This document shows, piece by piece, positions 18,959-27,320 of a DNA stretch of 53,236 nucleotides; within the stretch, counting starts at the first letter, position 1, and each line of letters begins with the position of its first letter. A model generated the notes under the pieces. It saw nothing but the letters and a program-made list of their open reading frames with translations, made no database searches and was not told where the DNA came from. Location: positions 1-53,236 of the forward strand of contig SFGA01000007.1 of NCBI GenBank assembly GCA_004556705.1, written 5' to 3'. The stretch is from Ruminococcus sp. Its GTDB lineage: Bacteria; Bacillota; Clostridia; Oscillospirales; Acutalibacteraceae. A program made the position numbers and the translations under genes.

Positions 18959-20482
18959 ATGGCTTATAGTAATAATGATATTTTAGCTTTTTCAGAATTA
19001 TTTAAGGGAAATACAAATGCTTATGGAGTAACTGAAGTAGGTGAAATAGTTGATGGAAAGGCTCAATCTAAATCTACACTTATTTACGGTGAAGTTACTC
19101 CCGCTGTTATAAATAGGCATTTAAGTGGTTCTTTATCTATAGGCCTGTCTCCTATGCAGGAAGACGGGACCTGTTTTTTCGGAGCCATAGATATAGATGA
19201 TTATAAGTATGATTTAAACGATGTAATTGCTGCGATTGAGGACTTTAATATTCCTCTATGCCCCTGTTATAGTAAATCTAAAAAATTACACTTATATATC
19301 TTTTTTGAAGAACCGGTAGCCTCAGAAGATGTAATCAACTTATTAAAGTGGTACGCTACAGCATTTGCCTGTAATAAGAAAGTAGAAATCTTCCCGAAGC
19401 AAAAGAACGTTTCTGATAAGAATAAGTTCTACAGTTGGATAAATCTTCCTTACTTCGACTCCAATAATGAACAAAACCATCGTAAGTATGTAACTAAAGA
19501 AGGACTTCTTCCTATTGAGGATGCTCTTCCTAAGATGTTATCTAAAAAGATATCTTACAAAGAACATAAAGCATGGATTGATGAATTTAAATATCACGAT
19601 GCGCCTCCTTGTATATTAAGCGGCGTATTATTACGAGATATAGGACCAGGACAGAGGAACAACTGGCTGTTTTCTTGTGGTGTATATCTTCGCTTGAAAG
19701 ATGAGAATTGCGACTTGAGAGAAGAATTAACAGAGATTAATGCTTCTCTGAAGCAACCTATTTCCGAAAACGAATTGAATAATACAATCATTAAAGGGTT
19801 TAATCGTAAGTCATATTTTTATATGTGCGCTGCAATGGATAGATGCAATAAAATTGCTTGTACACAGCAGGAATACGGTATCGAATCGAAAGCATCTACA
19901 GGGCTCGATTTTGGAGATATGACACAATATATGACAGACCCTCCTTATTACGAATGGATTGTAAATGGCCAAAAATTAACTTTTTGGTCTGAAGCGGAAA
20001 TATTAGGTCAACGTAAGTTTAGAGCACTCTGCATGAGACAATTACATATTGTTCCCCGTACTGTAGATGATGGAAGATGGTCAAAGATATTGACAAGAGC
20101 TTGTGAAAATATTACTGTTGTGCATCCTACTATAGATACAGGTGATTTTACAACAGGTTCTACATTCTTTGATTTAACTTGCGCCTTCTTTAACACAAGG
20201 AGAAAAGCAGATAATGCTACTCAAATAACAATGGGTCGCGTCTTTGTTGATGAGAAACAAAGAGAATACGTATTTACAGCAAAAGCATTTGTTGATTTTG
20301 TAGTAAATAAGAATGATTTTAAACAGTACGCCCCTATTGAAATCCGTGTAAGATTACAGCAATTAGGAGCTCATAAGGAAGGTTCTTATTGGAGAATACC
20401 AATTGATTCTATACCAAAGGCAGAAGAACCGGAAATAAAAATTGATTTTAGAGATAAAGAACCTGAAGTAGAGGATTTTTAG
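18959..20482 (+). CDS. Archaeo-eukaryotic-type (AEP) DNA primase
   Basis: 507 residues. FFGAIDIDDY gives the paired acidic residues of the AEP catalytic site (D78, D80). SKSKKLHLYIFF (105-116) supplies the conserved 'SgsGgaHlw.ff'-type Ser/His. A PriCT-like helical region follows (RNNWLFSCGVYLRLKDENCD), then a domain with WSEAEILGQRKFRALCMRQL. This architecture is close to primases found in phages and TOTE-type mobile elements. No ribosome site precedes ATG 18959. An upstream in-frame start lies within the terminator stem and is unlikely. Confidence 0.7.
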   Translation: MAYSNNDILAFSELFKGNTNAYGVTEVGEIVDGKAQSKSTLIYGEVTPAVINRHLSGSLSIGLSPMQEDGTCFFGAIDIDDYKYDLNDVIAAIEDFNIPLCPCYSKSKKLHLYIFFEEPVASEDVINLLKWYATAFACNKKVEIFPKQKNVSDKNKFYSWINLPYFDSNNEQNHRKYVTKEGLLPIEDALPKMLSKKISYKEHKAWIDEFKYHDAPPCILSGVLLRDIGPGQRNNWLFSCGVYLRLKDENCDLREELTEINASLKQPISENELNNTIIKGFNRKSYFYMCAAMDRCNKIACTQQEYGIESKASTGLDFGDMTQYMTDPPYYEWIVNGQKLTFWSEAEILGQRKFRALCMRQLHIVPRTVDDGRWSKILTRACENITVVHPTIDTGDFTTGSTFFDLTCAFFNTRRKADNATQITMGRVFVDEKQREYVFTAKAFVDFVVNKNDFKQYAPIEIRVRLQQLGAHKEGSYWRIPIDSIPKAEEPEIKIDFRDKEPEVEDF

Positions 20483-20483
20483 A

Positions 20484-21815
20484 ATGAGTAATTATGATTT
20501 AGATATATATTTAGCTTCTGCAGGTACAGGAAAAACATCTACACTACTTGACATTATTGATAAGCATCTTGAAGAAGGAGTTCCTATTGAGCGTATAGCC
20601 TTTGTTACTTTTACTAAGAAAGGAGCGGAAGTAGCTCAATTAAGGACTGCGAAACGTTTTGGTTTTGAATTGAAAAGACTCAAACACTTCCGTACGATTC
20701 ATAGTATGGCGTTCCGTGGATGCGGAGCTTCTCGCGATATTATGATGGATTTTCAAAAATACAAAGACTTTGGGAATAAAGCAGGATATAATTTTGGTCT
20801 TCTGGGGCTTGATTTACAGGAAGGCATAGATTGGAATCAAATGAAAGACCAACAACTCGTTACAATAGAACAACTCTATCGCAACAATAGGAAATATTGT
20901 GAAAAAATCATGGAAGATAGGGTTGATTACAAAGACCTTGTTACTTACATGAAATTGTATTTACAATATAAAAGAACATTCGGTTATAAAGATTTTACGG
21001 ATTTACTTGAAGACTATATAGCTAAAGGTCTTACCGAGGATGTAGATATCGTATGTTTGGATGAAATGCAGGATAGCTCATTACTACAGTGGCAATTGGT
21101 ATTTCAAGCATTTAAGAATGTTAAACATATGTATGTCGCCGGAGACTATAAACAGGCTGTATTTAGCTACGCAGGAGCTTCTCCTGAAATTCTTCTCAAA
21201 TTAAGAGGGCGTCAGCATATGCTCGAAAAGAGCTATCGTGTACCTTCTCGCATAATGAATTATGCTCAACATATTGTTGACATAATGGAAGTATCAGATG
21301 GAAGCCACGGGGTTTCTGTTAAAGAAGGAGGGTTTGTAGATGAATATGTTGATATTGATGACTTGACTCCTGTTTTTGATATTAATAAGTCTTATTTCTT
21401 TTTAGCACGTAATAAGAAGTTTTTTAAGTATTATGAGAACTGGTGTCGTAAGAATGGTATTCCGTACAAAATAAAAGGGGTTCCTGTTTTTTCGGAAACA
21501 GACAAGTTTGAATACAGAGAAGGAAGAACAAAGGAATGGGACAAAGAGAAACTTGATTTCGCGAGGTACTGTTTTAAGAATGGTACTTTTTATATGGAAC
21601 CTAATATTAATATTTCTACAATACATACTGTAAAAGGAGATGAAGCAGATATAGTTGTATTAATGAGTGATATTAGTAAAGCTGTAGCTTCTCAATTAGA
21701 TTTGGATGAAGATTCAGAGCATAGGGTTTTCTATGTAGCTGTTACAAGGGCGAAAGAAAAATTAATTATCATTCAACCTCAAACAAAGACTTTTTACCCT
21801 TATCTTTTTAATTAA
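20484..21815 (+). CDS. Superfamily 1 (UvrD/Dda-like) DNA helicase
   Basis: 443 residues. Walker A is ASAGTGKTST (11-20), motif Ia is FVTFTKKGAEVAQ, motif II is VCLDEMQDSS, motif III is VAGDYKQAVFSYAGA, motif IV is LEKSYRVP, motif V is ISTIHTVKGDEADIV, and motif VI is VFYVAVTRAKEKL. All motifs are intact, so it is an active 5'-3' or 3'-5' helicase, probably used at the fork or in recombination. It begins one base after the primase stop. Confidence 0.9.
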   Translation: MSNYDLDIYLASAGTGKTSTLLDIIDKHLEEGVPIERIAFVTFTKKGAEVAQLRTAKRFGFELKRLKHFRTIHSMAFRGCGASRDIMMDFQKYKDFGNKAGYNFGLLGLDLQEGIDWNQMKDQQLVTIEQLYRNNRKYCEKIMEDRVDYKDLVTYMKLYLQYKRTFGYKDFTDLLEDYIAKGLTEDVDIVCLDEMQDSSLLQWQLVFQAFKNVKHMYVAGDYKQAVFSYAGASPEILLKLRGRQHMLEKSYRVPSRIMNYAQHIVDIMEVSDGSHGVSVKEGGFVDEYVDIDDLTPVFDINKSYFFLARNKKFFKYYENWCRKNGIPYKIKGVPVFSETDKFEYREGRTKEWDKEKLDFARYCFKNGTFYMEPNINISTIHTVKGDEADIVVLMSDISKAVASQLDLDEDSEHRVFYVAVTRAKEKLIIIQPQTKTFYPYLFN

Positions 21816-21829
21816 AATCAAGAGATTTA

Positions 21830-21859
21830 TTGCGTAAAACTAAAGCAAAATGTTATAAA
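21830..21859 (+). promoter_or_regulatory. Weak candidate promoter before the DNA polymerase gene
   Basis: TTGCGT (21830-21835), 18 bases, TATAAA (21854-21859), in an AT-rich gap of about 110 bases between the helicase and polymerase genes. It fits less well than the promoters at 4026 and 6324. Confidence 0.3.
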
Positions 21860-21926
21860 ATCTATTAAAATTAAAATAATCAATAGAAAGATATAGATAA
21901 TTTTTAATTTTGAACAGGAGTATACA

Positions 21927-23726
21927 ATGATTTATGCGGCTGTAGATATTGAGACGAAAGACCCTCACCTTAAAGATTGGGGCCCAGGCTCTATCCGTAA
22001 AGACGGAAAAATAATAGGTATAGGGTGTTACTGTCCTGATAAAGGAATAGATGAATTTTTTCACCCTGAAGACACTCAGATAAAGGACTTGTTAAGAGAC
22101 CCCTCAATAGGAAAAATCTTTCATAATGGCGTTTACGACATTGATTGGATTGTCAATGGAGAAGGTCTTGATATAGCAGGTCCTTGTGAAGATACAATGA
22201 CTAGAGAGACACTTTTAGACTCATATGCTTTTAGTTATTCTCTCGATGCTTGTTGTAAAAGGCATGGTATTGAAGGAAAAAACAAAGGACAGACAATCGA
22301 TGAATATTGGAAACAGGTTGGAGGACGAGGCAAGGCTATTGAGCATCTTGATGAAATACCTTTTACACTTGTAGGTAAATATTGTAAACAAGATTGTAAA
22401 GCAACATATGAATTATTTCAAGCTCAGCACTCTCTTCTTGTACAACAAGACTTGTTACGCGCTAATGATATTGAAGTAAGGCTTTATCCTATTCTCATGC
22501 ACATGCGCAAGAATGGTTTCCGTCTTGATATGTCGAATTTATTTTCTTTAGGAAATCAGTTCAGTAATGAATATGAGACAGGTTTGAAAGAACTTGAAGA
22601 TACTTATGGATTTGCTGAAGGTACGTTAAGTTTGAATGCGGCTAGTGATTTATATAAAATATGGAAACAAGAAGGTCTCCCTATAGAATATACTTCTACG
22701 GGAAAACCTTCTTTTGCTGCAGCAGTTCTTGATGATTGTCCTCATCCTGTAGCTCATAAGATTAAGCACTTGAAAGGGTTGATTAAAACACAATCATTCT
22801 TAGATTCATGGGTAGATTTAGCTATACAAGACCATTTGTATCCTTCTTTCTTTCCTGCTAAAAGAGATGATGGAGGTACTGTTACGGGAAGATGGAGTTC
22901 TCAAAACCCTAATCTTCAACAGGTACCCGCACGTGAAGATAAACACGGAAAAGAGATTCGTTCTCTTTTTATTCCAGAGGAAGGATGTTACTTAGGTGCT
23001 TTTGACTATAAGCAGATTGAGTATCGCGTATTTACACATTTTGCTTCAGGAGAAGGCGCAGTAGAGGCACAGAAGCATTTTAATGAAGACCCTAATACAG
23101 ATTACCATCAAATGACAATCGATTTGATGGGATGGAACGATTTAGGTAAGGAAGGAAGACACTTAGCTAAGAACTTAAACTTCGGAAGTATATACGGACT
23201 TGGGCCTAAATCATTCGCGACAAAGTTTAAACAAAACTTATTACATAATCATCCGGAGAGAGACCCGGATAATCTGTTTCCTGTAGCCCAGTCGTTAATG
23301 AATGAATATTTTGCGAAAGTACCTTTTGTTAAACCGACATGCAATAAAATAATGGATGTAGGTCAGAGGCGCGGATATGTTAAAACATTAAGTGGTAGAA
23401 GACAGCGGATGCCTCTTGATAAAGGTACTTATAAATTAATTAATTACCTTATTCAGGGAAGTGCCGCAGATATACTAAAGAAAGGTTTAGTAGACGCATG
23501 GGATGCAGGAGTGTTTAATGTATTAAAATTACATGCTACGGTTCATGATGAATCGGTTTTTAGTATACCAAGGACGCGCGAAGGATTAGAAGCATGTGAG
23601 CATTTTTATAAATGCCTTGCAAATGCATACAAATTGAAGATACCTTTAGGTGTTGATACAGAAATAGGTCCTGATTGGGGCCACTGTAATGAAGATAATT
23701 GGAAATCATTTAAATCGGAGGTATAA
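21927..23726 (+). CDS. Family A DNA polymerase with 3'-5' exonuclease domain
   Basis: 599 residues. Exonuclease motifs are AAVDIETKD (D7, E9), FHNGVYDIDW (around 65-74) and YCKQDCKATY (152-161). Polymerase motifs are TGRWSSQNPNLQ (320-331), motif A FDYKQIEYRVF (D360), the O helix RHLAKNLNFGSIYGLG (411-426) and motif C VHDES (539-543). The 5'-3' exonuclease domain is missing, as usual for phage T7-like enzymes. Replicates the phage genome. Good ribosome site (CAGGAGTATAC). Confidence 0.96.
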   Translation: MIYAAVDIETKDPHLKDWGPGSIRKDGKIIGIGCYCPDKGIDEFFHPEDTQIKDLLRDPSIGKIFHNGVYDIDWIVNGEGLDIAGPCEDTMTRETLLDSYAFSYSLDACCKRHGIEGKNKGQTIDEYWKQVGGRGKAIEHLDEIPFTLVGKYCKQDCKATYELFQAQHSLLVQQDLLRANDIEVRLYPILMHMRKNGFRLDMSNLFSLGNQFSNEYETGLKELEDTYGFAEGTLSLNAASDLYKIWKQEGLPIEYTSTGKPSFAAAVLDDCPHPVAHKIKHLKGLIKTQSFLDSWVDLAIQDHLYPSFFPAKRDDGGTVTGRWSSQNPNLQQVPAREDKHGKEIRSLFIPEEGCYLGAFDYKQIEYRVFTHFASGEGAVEAQKHFNEDPNTDYHQMTIDLMGWNDLGKEGRHLAKNLNFGSIYGLGPKSFATKFKQNLLHNHPERDPDNLFPVAQSLMNEYFAKVPFVKPTCNKIMDVGQRRGYVKTLSGRRQRMPLDKGTYKLINYLIQGSAADILKKGLVDAWDAGVFNVLKLHATVHDESVFSIPRTREGLEACEHFYKCLANAYKLKIPLGVDTEIGPDWGHCNEDNWKSFKSEV

Positions 23727-24065
23727 ATGAACAAGATTGATGATTATCAGAAAAGGGCGCATGTATTTGCGCAATACTTTCACAAGGGCACGGGACCTGA
23801 ATGGTCTTATCCTGTACTGGGTCTTACTGAAGAAGCAGGAGAAGTGGCAGGAAAATTCGCTAAAATAATCCGAGACCAGAATGGCGAGATGAATATTAAA
23901 AACATCATCGATATTAAAAAAGAACTCGGAGATGTTTGTTGGATGGTATCGGAGATAGCTACATTGCTTGACTTAAAAATGTCCGATGTACTGTATACCA
24001 ACATTGAAAAATTACAATCACGCGTTGATAGAGGAGTAATACATGGGTCTGGGGACAACCGCTGA
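23727..24065 (+). CDS. MazG-like nucleotide pyrophosphohydrolase
   Basis: 112 residues. The all-alpha NTP-PPase signature GLTEEAGEVAGK is followed by KKELGDVCWMVSEIATLLDL, giving the EExxE and ELGD acidic pairs that hold magnesium. Such enzymes hydrolyse (d)NTPs to monophosphates. In phages they may remove unwanted or unmodified nucleotides. It starts directly at the polymerase stop, with GGAGG in its end, and overlaps the next gene by 23 bases. Confidence 0.85.
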   Translation: MNKIDDYQKRAHVFAQYFHKGTGPEWSYPVLGLTEEAGEVAGKFAKIIRDQNGEMNIKNIIDIKKELGDVCWMVSEIATLLDLKMSDVLYTNIEKLQSRVDRGVIHGSGDNR

Positions 24066-24372
24066 TATTCTTAATAAAGAATATTGCTTTGAATTTGATA
24101 AGAAACGACAGAATGCTATTCTCGTTTCTTATCATAAATATGGTCCTTCAAAACAAAATTTTAAAGAAGGTATGGTGGATGCTATAGGTTCTTTGAAAAA
24201 ATGTTTGGAGAAGTTTGAAAAAACAGGTAACACGGAATATCTTATAGATGTTGCTAATTATGCAATGTTTAGATATATGTATCCACAAGGTAAAGAATAC
24301 TATCAAGCTACTGATTCTAAGGATTCAGCAGGTATTGATGGCATTTGTATAAAAGAAATCCAGGAGGTTTAA
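24043..24372 (+). CDS. Conserved phage protein, paralogue of the gene at 1151
   Basis: 109 residues. YLIDVANYAMFRYMYPQGKE and a following TDS segment match the 1151 gene. Upstream, YHKYGPSKQNFKEGMVDAIG recalls the KYGp.NW.~G motif of DUF5664-type dATP/dGTP diphosphohydrolase-like proteins. Its neighbours are nucleotide enzymes (MazG-like, deoxyribosyltransferase-like), so a nucleotide-related role is plausible. The ribosome site GAGGAG is inside the mazG-like gene. Confidence 0.65.
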   Translation: MGLGTTADILNKEYCFEFDKKRQNAILVSYHKYGPSKQNFKEGMVDAIGSLKKCLEKFEKTGNTEYLIDVANYAMFRYMYPQGKEYYQATDSKDSAGIDGICIKEIQEV

Positions 24373-24374
24373 TT

Positions 24375-24743
24375 ATGGCTGATTTGAACAGTTGTTCATT
24401 TACAGGAAGATTGACAAAAGATGCTACTATTGCTACAGTAGGGACAAAGGGAACGCAAATAACAAAATTCTCGATTGCGAACAATACGGGATTTGGTGAT
24501 TTTGCGCATACTAATTTCTTTAACGTACAGATATGGGGTAAAGCCGGCGTAGCTGTAGCTCAATATCTTACAAAAGGAAAACAGGTTGCTTTAACTGGAG
24601 TACTTGAAAGTCAGAAATGGACAGGTCAAGATGGTGTTCAGCACGAGGGCTGGCAGTTAACCGCTTCTTCAGTAACACTGTTAAGTGGTACTAAAAATAA
24701 CGAAGGTCCTGAAACAGTAGAAGCGGAGATACCCGCATTTTAA
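24375..24743 (+). CDS. ssb: Single-stranded DNA-binding protein (SSB)
   Basis: 122 residues. The OB-fold pattern of bacterial SSB is clear: CSFTGRLTKDATI, TKFSIANNTGFGD, TNFFNVQIWGKAGVAVAQYL, KGKQVALTGVLESQKW. The C-terminal tip is acidic, then hydrophobic (EAEIPAF), the usual site for partner proteins. The start at 24375 follows CAGGAGGTTTAATT. Protects single-stranded DNA during replication. Confidence 0.93.
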   Translation: MADLNSCSFTGRLTKDATIATVGTKGTQITKFSIANNTGFGDFAHTNFFNVQIWGKAGVAVAQYLTKGKQVALTGVLESQKWTGQDGVQHEGWQLTASSVTLLSGTKNNEGPETVEAEIPAF

Positions 24744-24744
24744 T

Positions 24745-24945
24745 ATGCAAGTAAAAGTGACATGCCTGGGGTGTCAATTCTTTCATCCAATAGAGGGGCA
24801 CCCTGAAATATTTAGAACACTTCATAGATATTTATTGGAAGCTATAAATGGTTTAATAGAAATATCTGAAGAATGGGATAGCGCACCATTAAAAAATGGT
24901 GTTTATGAATTACCGGATAGTGATTGGGAGATTAAAGATGAGTAG
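24745..24945 (+). CDS. Small hypothetical protein (66 aa)
   Basis: Begins MQVKVTCLGCQFFHPIEGHP: one CxxC pair and two histidines near the N-terminus could bind a metal. A helix and an acidic end follow. It starts one base after the SSB stop without a clear ribosome site, so coupled translation is likely. It overlaps the next gene by eight bases. Confidence 0.55.
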   Translation: MQVKVTCLGCQFFHPIEGHPEIFRTLHRYLLEAINGLIEISEEWDSAPLKNGVYELPDSDWEIKDE

Positions 24946-25372
24946 AAAAATTTATTGGGCAGGGCCTTTACATGATGTTAAGGACCAGAAAAGAAATGAA
25001 GAATACGTAGAAAAGTTACGTGATGCAGGATATCAGGTGTATCTTCCCCAAGAACATGGAGTTTGGGAAGAAATGCTAGGAGAGTTTAACAATGATGAAA
25101 AAGCAGTCCGCAAGCATCTATTTACTCTTGATTTACAAGCAATGAAAGAAGCCGATATGTGTATTGCTTGTTGCGGGGATGTGAAAGACCCTAGAGGCCC
25201 ATCAGAAGGAATGTTATGGGAAATGGGGTGGATGACTGCAGCAAACAAGAATGTTTTGCTCTTTAATGAAAATGACTATTGGAGGTTCAATCTTATGCCT
25301 CAATTTGGCTCCATTGTTTTCAACAATTTTGATAAGTTGTTGGAATATCTTGAAGGAGAATCATTCAAATGA
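24938..25372 (+). CDS. Nucleoside 2-deoxyribosyltransferase-like protein
   Basis: 144 residues, the usual length. It opens with IYWAGPLHDVKDQ (the 'iYlAGP.f' start of the family). It later has MKEADMCIACCGDVKDPRGP followed by SEGMLWEMGWMTAANKNVLL, where the family has 'aD.via.lDg...D.Gta~EiGyA'; the Glu of SEGMLWE corresponds to the catalytic position. Such enzymes cleave or swap the base of deoxynucleosides. In a phage with preQ0 genes it could salvage or remove bases. It is the first of three tightly overlapping genes. Confidence 0.75.
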   Translation: MSRKIYWAGPLHDVKDQKRNEEYVEKLRDAGYQVYLPQEHGVWEEMLGEFNNDEKAVRKHLFTLDLQAMKEADMCIACCGDVKDPRGPSEGMLWEMGWMTAANKNVLLFNENDYWRFNLMPQFGSIVFNNFDKLLEYLEGESFK

Positions 25373-25761
25373 TAAACTACCGTAACGAAGCTGCGTTTAG
25401 TAAGGCACTCGTTACGGCCTTACGCAATAAAGGATGGTTCGTACAACGAATTGAATCAGGAGAAACAGGAAAAGGAATCGCAGATATTTATACCGTTTCT
25501 CCTACAGGCGTAGCCATGTGGCTTGAATTAAAAAGAGTTCACATGAATATACCTTCAAAGATTAACTTCGTTGATATACCATGGAGACCGGGACAGCAGG
25601 CTTGGTTGAGCGTACTTCATACATATAAGCAGAAGGTATTTACGTTAGCCTGTTTTGATAATGGTATTTTGAGGATACCTCACCACACTGTTTGGCAACA
25701 AAACCTTGTCTTGATAGATGAGTGTACATATTATAAAGATATAAGGAGTTTAGTAACATGA
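25369..25761 (+). CDS. PD-(D/E)XK (VRR-NUC-like) nuclease
   Basis: 130 residues. The catalytic core is visible: SKALVTALRNKGWFVQRIES, GKGIADIYTVSPTGVAMWLELKR (Asp of GxxD, then ExK), and WRPGQQAWLSVL after it, as in phage Holliday-junction resolvase-like enzymes. It probably resolves branched DNA before packaging or trims recombination intermediates. It overlaps both neighbours by four bases. Confidence 0.8.
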   Translation: MINYRNEAAFSKALVTALRNKGWFVQRIESGETGKGIADIYTVSPTGVAMWLELKRVHMNIPSKINFVDIPWRPGQQAWLSVLHTYKQKVFTLACFDNGILRIPHHTVWQQNLVLIDECTYYKDIRSLVT

Positions 25762-25985
25762 CGGAACTGGTAATTCATTTAAGGAACGCTCTAAAAGAAG
25801 AGCTTGATGCTACCAACACATATGATAAATTATTATCCTGTTGTTCTGATGAAAGTATTAAGCCTGTGATAGAAGAAATTAAGAAAGACGAAATTAACCA
25901 CCAAGGAAGATTGTTGTCATTACTTATGAAAGTTGACCCTTCGCAGTTAGAAACTTTCAATAAAGGATTAGCTCAAAAAGAATAA
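25758..25985 (+). CDS. Small ferritin-like/helical protein (75 aa)
   Basis: LRNALKEELDATNTYDKLLS and EEIKKDEINHQGRLLSLLMK give two helices with E...Y and DE..H, the half-site of rubrerythrin/ferritin-like proteins that bind iron as dimers. Short proteins of this kind are known near encapsulins and in some phages. An iron-binding role is inferred, not shown. It is the last plus-strand gene, ending just before the central terminator. Confidence 0.5.
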   Translation: MTELVIHLRNALKEELDATNTYDKLLSCCSDESIKPVIEEIKKDEINHQGRLLSLLMKVDPSQLETFNKGLAQKE

Positions 25986-25989
25986 TAAA

Positions 25990-26026
25990 AGCCTACTATC
26001 TCAACAGTAGATAGTAGGCTATTTTT
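25990..26026. terminator. Bidirectional terminator at the convergence of both arms
   Basis: AGCCTACTATCT (25990-26001) pairs perfectly with AGATAGTAGGCT (26009-26020). ATTTTT follows on the plus strand and TTTTATT on the minus strand. It separates the convergent early (plus) and late (minus) transcripts. Confidence 0.92.
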
Positions 26027-26029
26027 ATG

Positions 26030-26203
26030 CTATTTTAGAATAGCAAGGATTACTGCTGCTACGGCAGTCACAGCGGCGCCAACAGCAGTAACAATTCCTG
26101 TCACAGACTGAATACTGCCTCCTGCAATACATACCGCCGCAGTTCCTACAGCTACAGTGATAAGCCCCGAAACTTTAACAATCTTTTTTGTCTTATCTGT
26201 CAT
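26030..26203 (-). CDS. Small two-helix membrane protein, holin-like (57 aa)
   Basis: ATG at 26203 follows AGGAGGTAAATT on the minus strand. The product starts MTDKTKKIVKVSGLITVAVG, with a charged head and a first membrane helix. A short GGSIQS turn and a second helix (IVTAVGAAVTAVAAVILAIL, then K) follow. This size and two-helix layout fit class II holins, but also other small phage membrane proteins. Last gene of the late operon, right before the central terminator. Confidence 0.6.
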   Translation of the reverse strand: MTDKTKKIVKVSGLITVAVGTAAVCIAGGSIQSVTGIVTAVGAAVTAVAAVILAILK

Positions 26204-26214
26204 AATTTACCTCC

Positions 26215-26664
26215 TTATGGTGCTACAACAGCTTTGAAACAAGCTCTGAATACAACAGGCGATGTCTTAGACGGAATAGTAAGAAGAGCAACAGCTTTTG
26301 TTCCTTCTTCTCCTTCAACATCTTCGCCATCAATCTGCCATTTTTCAAATTCCCAACCATCTCCCGCAGTAGCAGTAAATATCTGCTTATCTCCTGCCAA
26401 AAGAGTATATGCCATAGGAGTTGCTGAACATGTTGTTTTTGCAACACCTGTAGCGTCCCATGCTTCCGCAGTGAATGATACAAAAATATCAGGTAGTACA
26501 CATTTGATATTCTGTTTCGTACACTGCATTGTTACAGGGTCTGCGGATTCCTGTTCTGCGTACACCTGACATGCTGTTGTCATGTCAGCTGCAACAATAG
26601 TGGTTCCCTTACCCTGTGCATCAGTACCTACATACTGGTTAAGTGTCTGAGCTGTAACCGCCAT
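26215..26664 (-). CDS. Tail-associated protein with InlB-B-like repeat domain
   Basis: 149 residues. The N-terminal 90 residues are beta-rich, with several cysteines (CQVYAEQ, CTKQNIKC). The C-terminal part (FTATAGDGWEFEKWQIDGED, ending VVFRACFK) follows the 'a....Gy.F..W.vdG' pattern of InlB B-repeat-type domains, used in surface adhesion. Its position after the baseplate/tail-end genes suggests a fibre-tip or decoration role. The ribosome site AGGAGGTAACT is strong. Confidence 0.55.
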   Translation of the reverse strand: MAVTAQTLNQYVGTDAQGKGTTIVAADMTTACQVYAEQESADPVTMQCTKQNIKCVLPDIFVSFTAEAWDATGVAKTTCSATPMAYTLLAGDKQIFTATAGDGWEFEKWQIDGEDVEGEEGTKAVALLTIPSKTSPVVFRACFKAVVAP

Positions 26665-26696
26665 AGTTACCTCCTTTTATTTTATTCTCCTGAATA

Positions 26697-27320
26697 TTAC
26701 CTTAAATGAACATTAACAGTAGGTACAGGCCCATACATTGTTTTTACTAACATTCGCATAGAGGCTAATATATACGTAGCTTTTTCCCAATCTATAACCG
26801 AACCTAAATCTATATCTACAGAACCATTATCATTTATAACAATAACCCAGTCGTTTGAAACTCCAGGTATAGACTGTGCATTATTTAATGCCTCCAAAGC
26901 TTGTTGTATATAGATAAGACTTCCAGGATATGCTGTTCCTTTAGCTATGCCGTTTAATAGAGCTCTATAGTACGTAGCATCAAGTAAATCAAACAATTCA
27001 TCCACAGGTGTTATTGGAGTAAACTGTCCTCCTATAGAATTATCAAGCATTGAAAATCCATGCAGGTTCATATGTCCTTGCGGTAATTCCGAGAAAAAGA
27101 AATGCACTGAATCCACTCTTTGTACAAGTCCTCGAGGTATATTCATTATGGCACCTATGGTGTTTAGTTCACCTACAGTACATGTCATAATATCGATGTT
27201 ATTGAAATGGTCTAATTTACTATCGAACATATTTTTTAGAAATTCATATATAGCTTTCATTATAGCAGAGATTTGAGGTCCGTTTAACTGTTCCCATAAA
27301 AATCTAAAAGGATGAATCAT
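26697..27320 (-). CDS. Baseplate protein, tail protein I/DUF2612-like
   Basis: 207 residues. FLKNMFDSKLDHFNNIDIMT, then TVGELNTIGAIMNIPRGLVQ matches the 'a.G..Ld.lG~i~g~pR' motif near the N-terminus of P2 gpI/DUF2612 proteins. LLDATYYRALLNGIAKGTA matches their 'D~~yR.li~~ki.~n.~~gt' motif. These proteins join the baseplate wedge to tail fibres. The gene overlaps the baseplate J-like gene by four bases, in the usual gene order. Confidence 0.75.
   Translation of the reverse strand: MIHPFRFLWEQLNGPQISAIMKAIYEFLKNMFDSKLDHFNNIDIMTCTVGELNTIGAIMNIPRGLVQRVDSVHFFFSELPQGHMNLHGFSMLDNSIGGQFTPITPVDELFDLLDATYYRALLNGIAKGTAYPGSLIYIQQALEALNNAQSIPGVSNDWVIVINDNGSVDIDLGSVIDWEKATYILASMRMLVKTMYGPVPTVNVHLR

Noticed and set aside
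26234..26569. Plus-strand open frames opposite late genes (also 27312-27713, 30873-31283, 33768-34259, 34272-34571, 37641-38222, 39301-39678)
   Set aside because: All are antisense to well-supported structural genes, lack ribosome sites and have shadow-like composition.
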